From: SIG452 sp045631485
Lineage (GTDB): Bacteria > Bacillota > Clostridia > UMGS1840
Direction: 5' to 3'
Length of the DNA stretch: 14,909 nt
Assembly: GCA_045631485.1 (NCBI GenBank)
Contig: JAZQUU010000001.1
Coordinates: 1-14,909 of the forward strand
The number at the start of each line of letters is the position of its first letter. Within the stretch, counting starts at the first letter, position 1. Below, piece by piece: positions 14,806 through 14,909 of this stretch. The notes below the pieces were generated by a model. It ran no database searches and had not been told where the DNA came from. It worked only from the letters and a program-made list of their open reading frames with translations. Position numbers and translations under genes: made by a program.

Positions 14806-14909
14806 ATGGAAAATTATATTTATGAAAATATTACGGAACTAAAAACACCGGTTGGATATTTCTTTGTTAGTGATGGAAATGTTAATATCCCTTTTTCAAT
14901 TAGAAAAAA
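14806..14909 (+). CDS. Unrecognised protein, N-terminal 34 residues only (cut by window)
   Basis: The frame opens with ATG at 14806, eight nt after a strong AAAGGAG (14791-14797), and stays open to the window edge. The visible N terminus (MENYIYENITELKTPVG, then YFFVSDGNVNIPFSIRK) is not a signal peptide or membrane segment, so the protein is probably cytoplasmic or begins with a soluble domain. I do not recognise the family from this fragment. The strong ribosome binding site, the upstream promoter and the divergent placement make a real gene likely. Whether it is related to addAB cannot be told from what is here. Confidence 0.7.
   Translation, partial: MENYIYENITELKTPVGYFFVSDGNVNIPFSIRK

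Noticed and set aside
1..14909. CRISPR array, insertion sequence, prophage or defence system
   Set aside because: No spaced direct repeats, transposase, integrase, or clustered unknown genes were seen; AddAB is a general recombination enzyme rather than a dedicated defence island.

Overview
This window looks like an ordinary, compact stretch of chromosome from a low-GC Gram-positive bacterium, most likely an uncultured gut-type member of the Clostridia. The signs are AT-rich DNA, strong AGGAGG-type ribosome binding sites, TTGACA/TATAAT promoters, tRNA genes that encode their own CCA, an addB-addA recombination locus (the Firmicutes replacement for recBCD), a lipoprotein-anchored amino acid ABC transporter, and a copper-amine-oxidase-like stalk domain fused to a VanY peptidase. 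No phage, transposon, CRISPR array or defence island is visible.

Layout. Positions 1-3291 (+) hold a three-gene run: the 3' part of an aldo/keto reductase with a C-terminal ferredoxin-like domain, an MFS transporter, and an EamA/DMT transporter that overlaps the MFS stop by 4 bp. Positions 3351-5660 (+) hold a polar amino acid ABC uptake operon (binding lipoprotein, permease, ATPase) with its own promoter and a strong stem-loop between the first and second genes. Positions 5687-6070 (+) hold a large inverted repeat, a consensus promoter, two serine tRNA genes (anticodons TGA and GCT) and a terminator. Positions 6186-7492 (+) hold a secreted VanY-type D,D-carboxypeptidase gene ending in a near-perfect bidirectional terminator. 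Positions 7508-14655 (-) are the operon addB-addA-TSCPD small protein, transcribed leftward from a promoter just upstream of addB. From about 14699 a divergent promoter reads rightward into an unrecognised gene cut by the window edge.

How the parts relate. The ABC genes form one import system. AddA and AddB form one helicase-nuclease that processes double-strand DNA ends for recombination. The small TSCPD protein is probably only co-transcribed with them. The two tRNA-Ser genes are a transcription unit of their own.

No convincing new system was found. The best points for a second look are an AddB whose N-terminal Walker A motif is absent, a 14-bp tandem duplication that rewrites the start of the MFS gene, the intercistronic hairpin in the ABC operon, and the large inverted repeat that runs into the tRNA promoter. 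Two starts differ from the longest open frames: addA starts at 11244 and addB at 14575.
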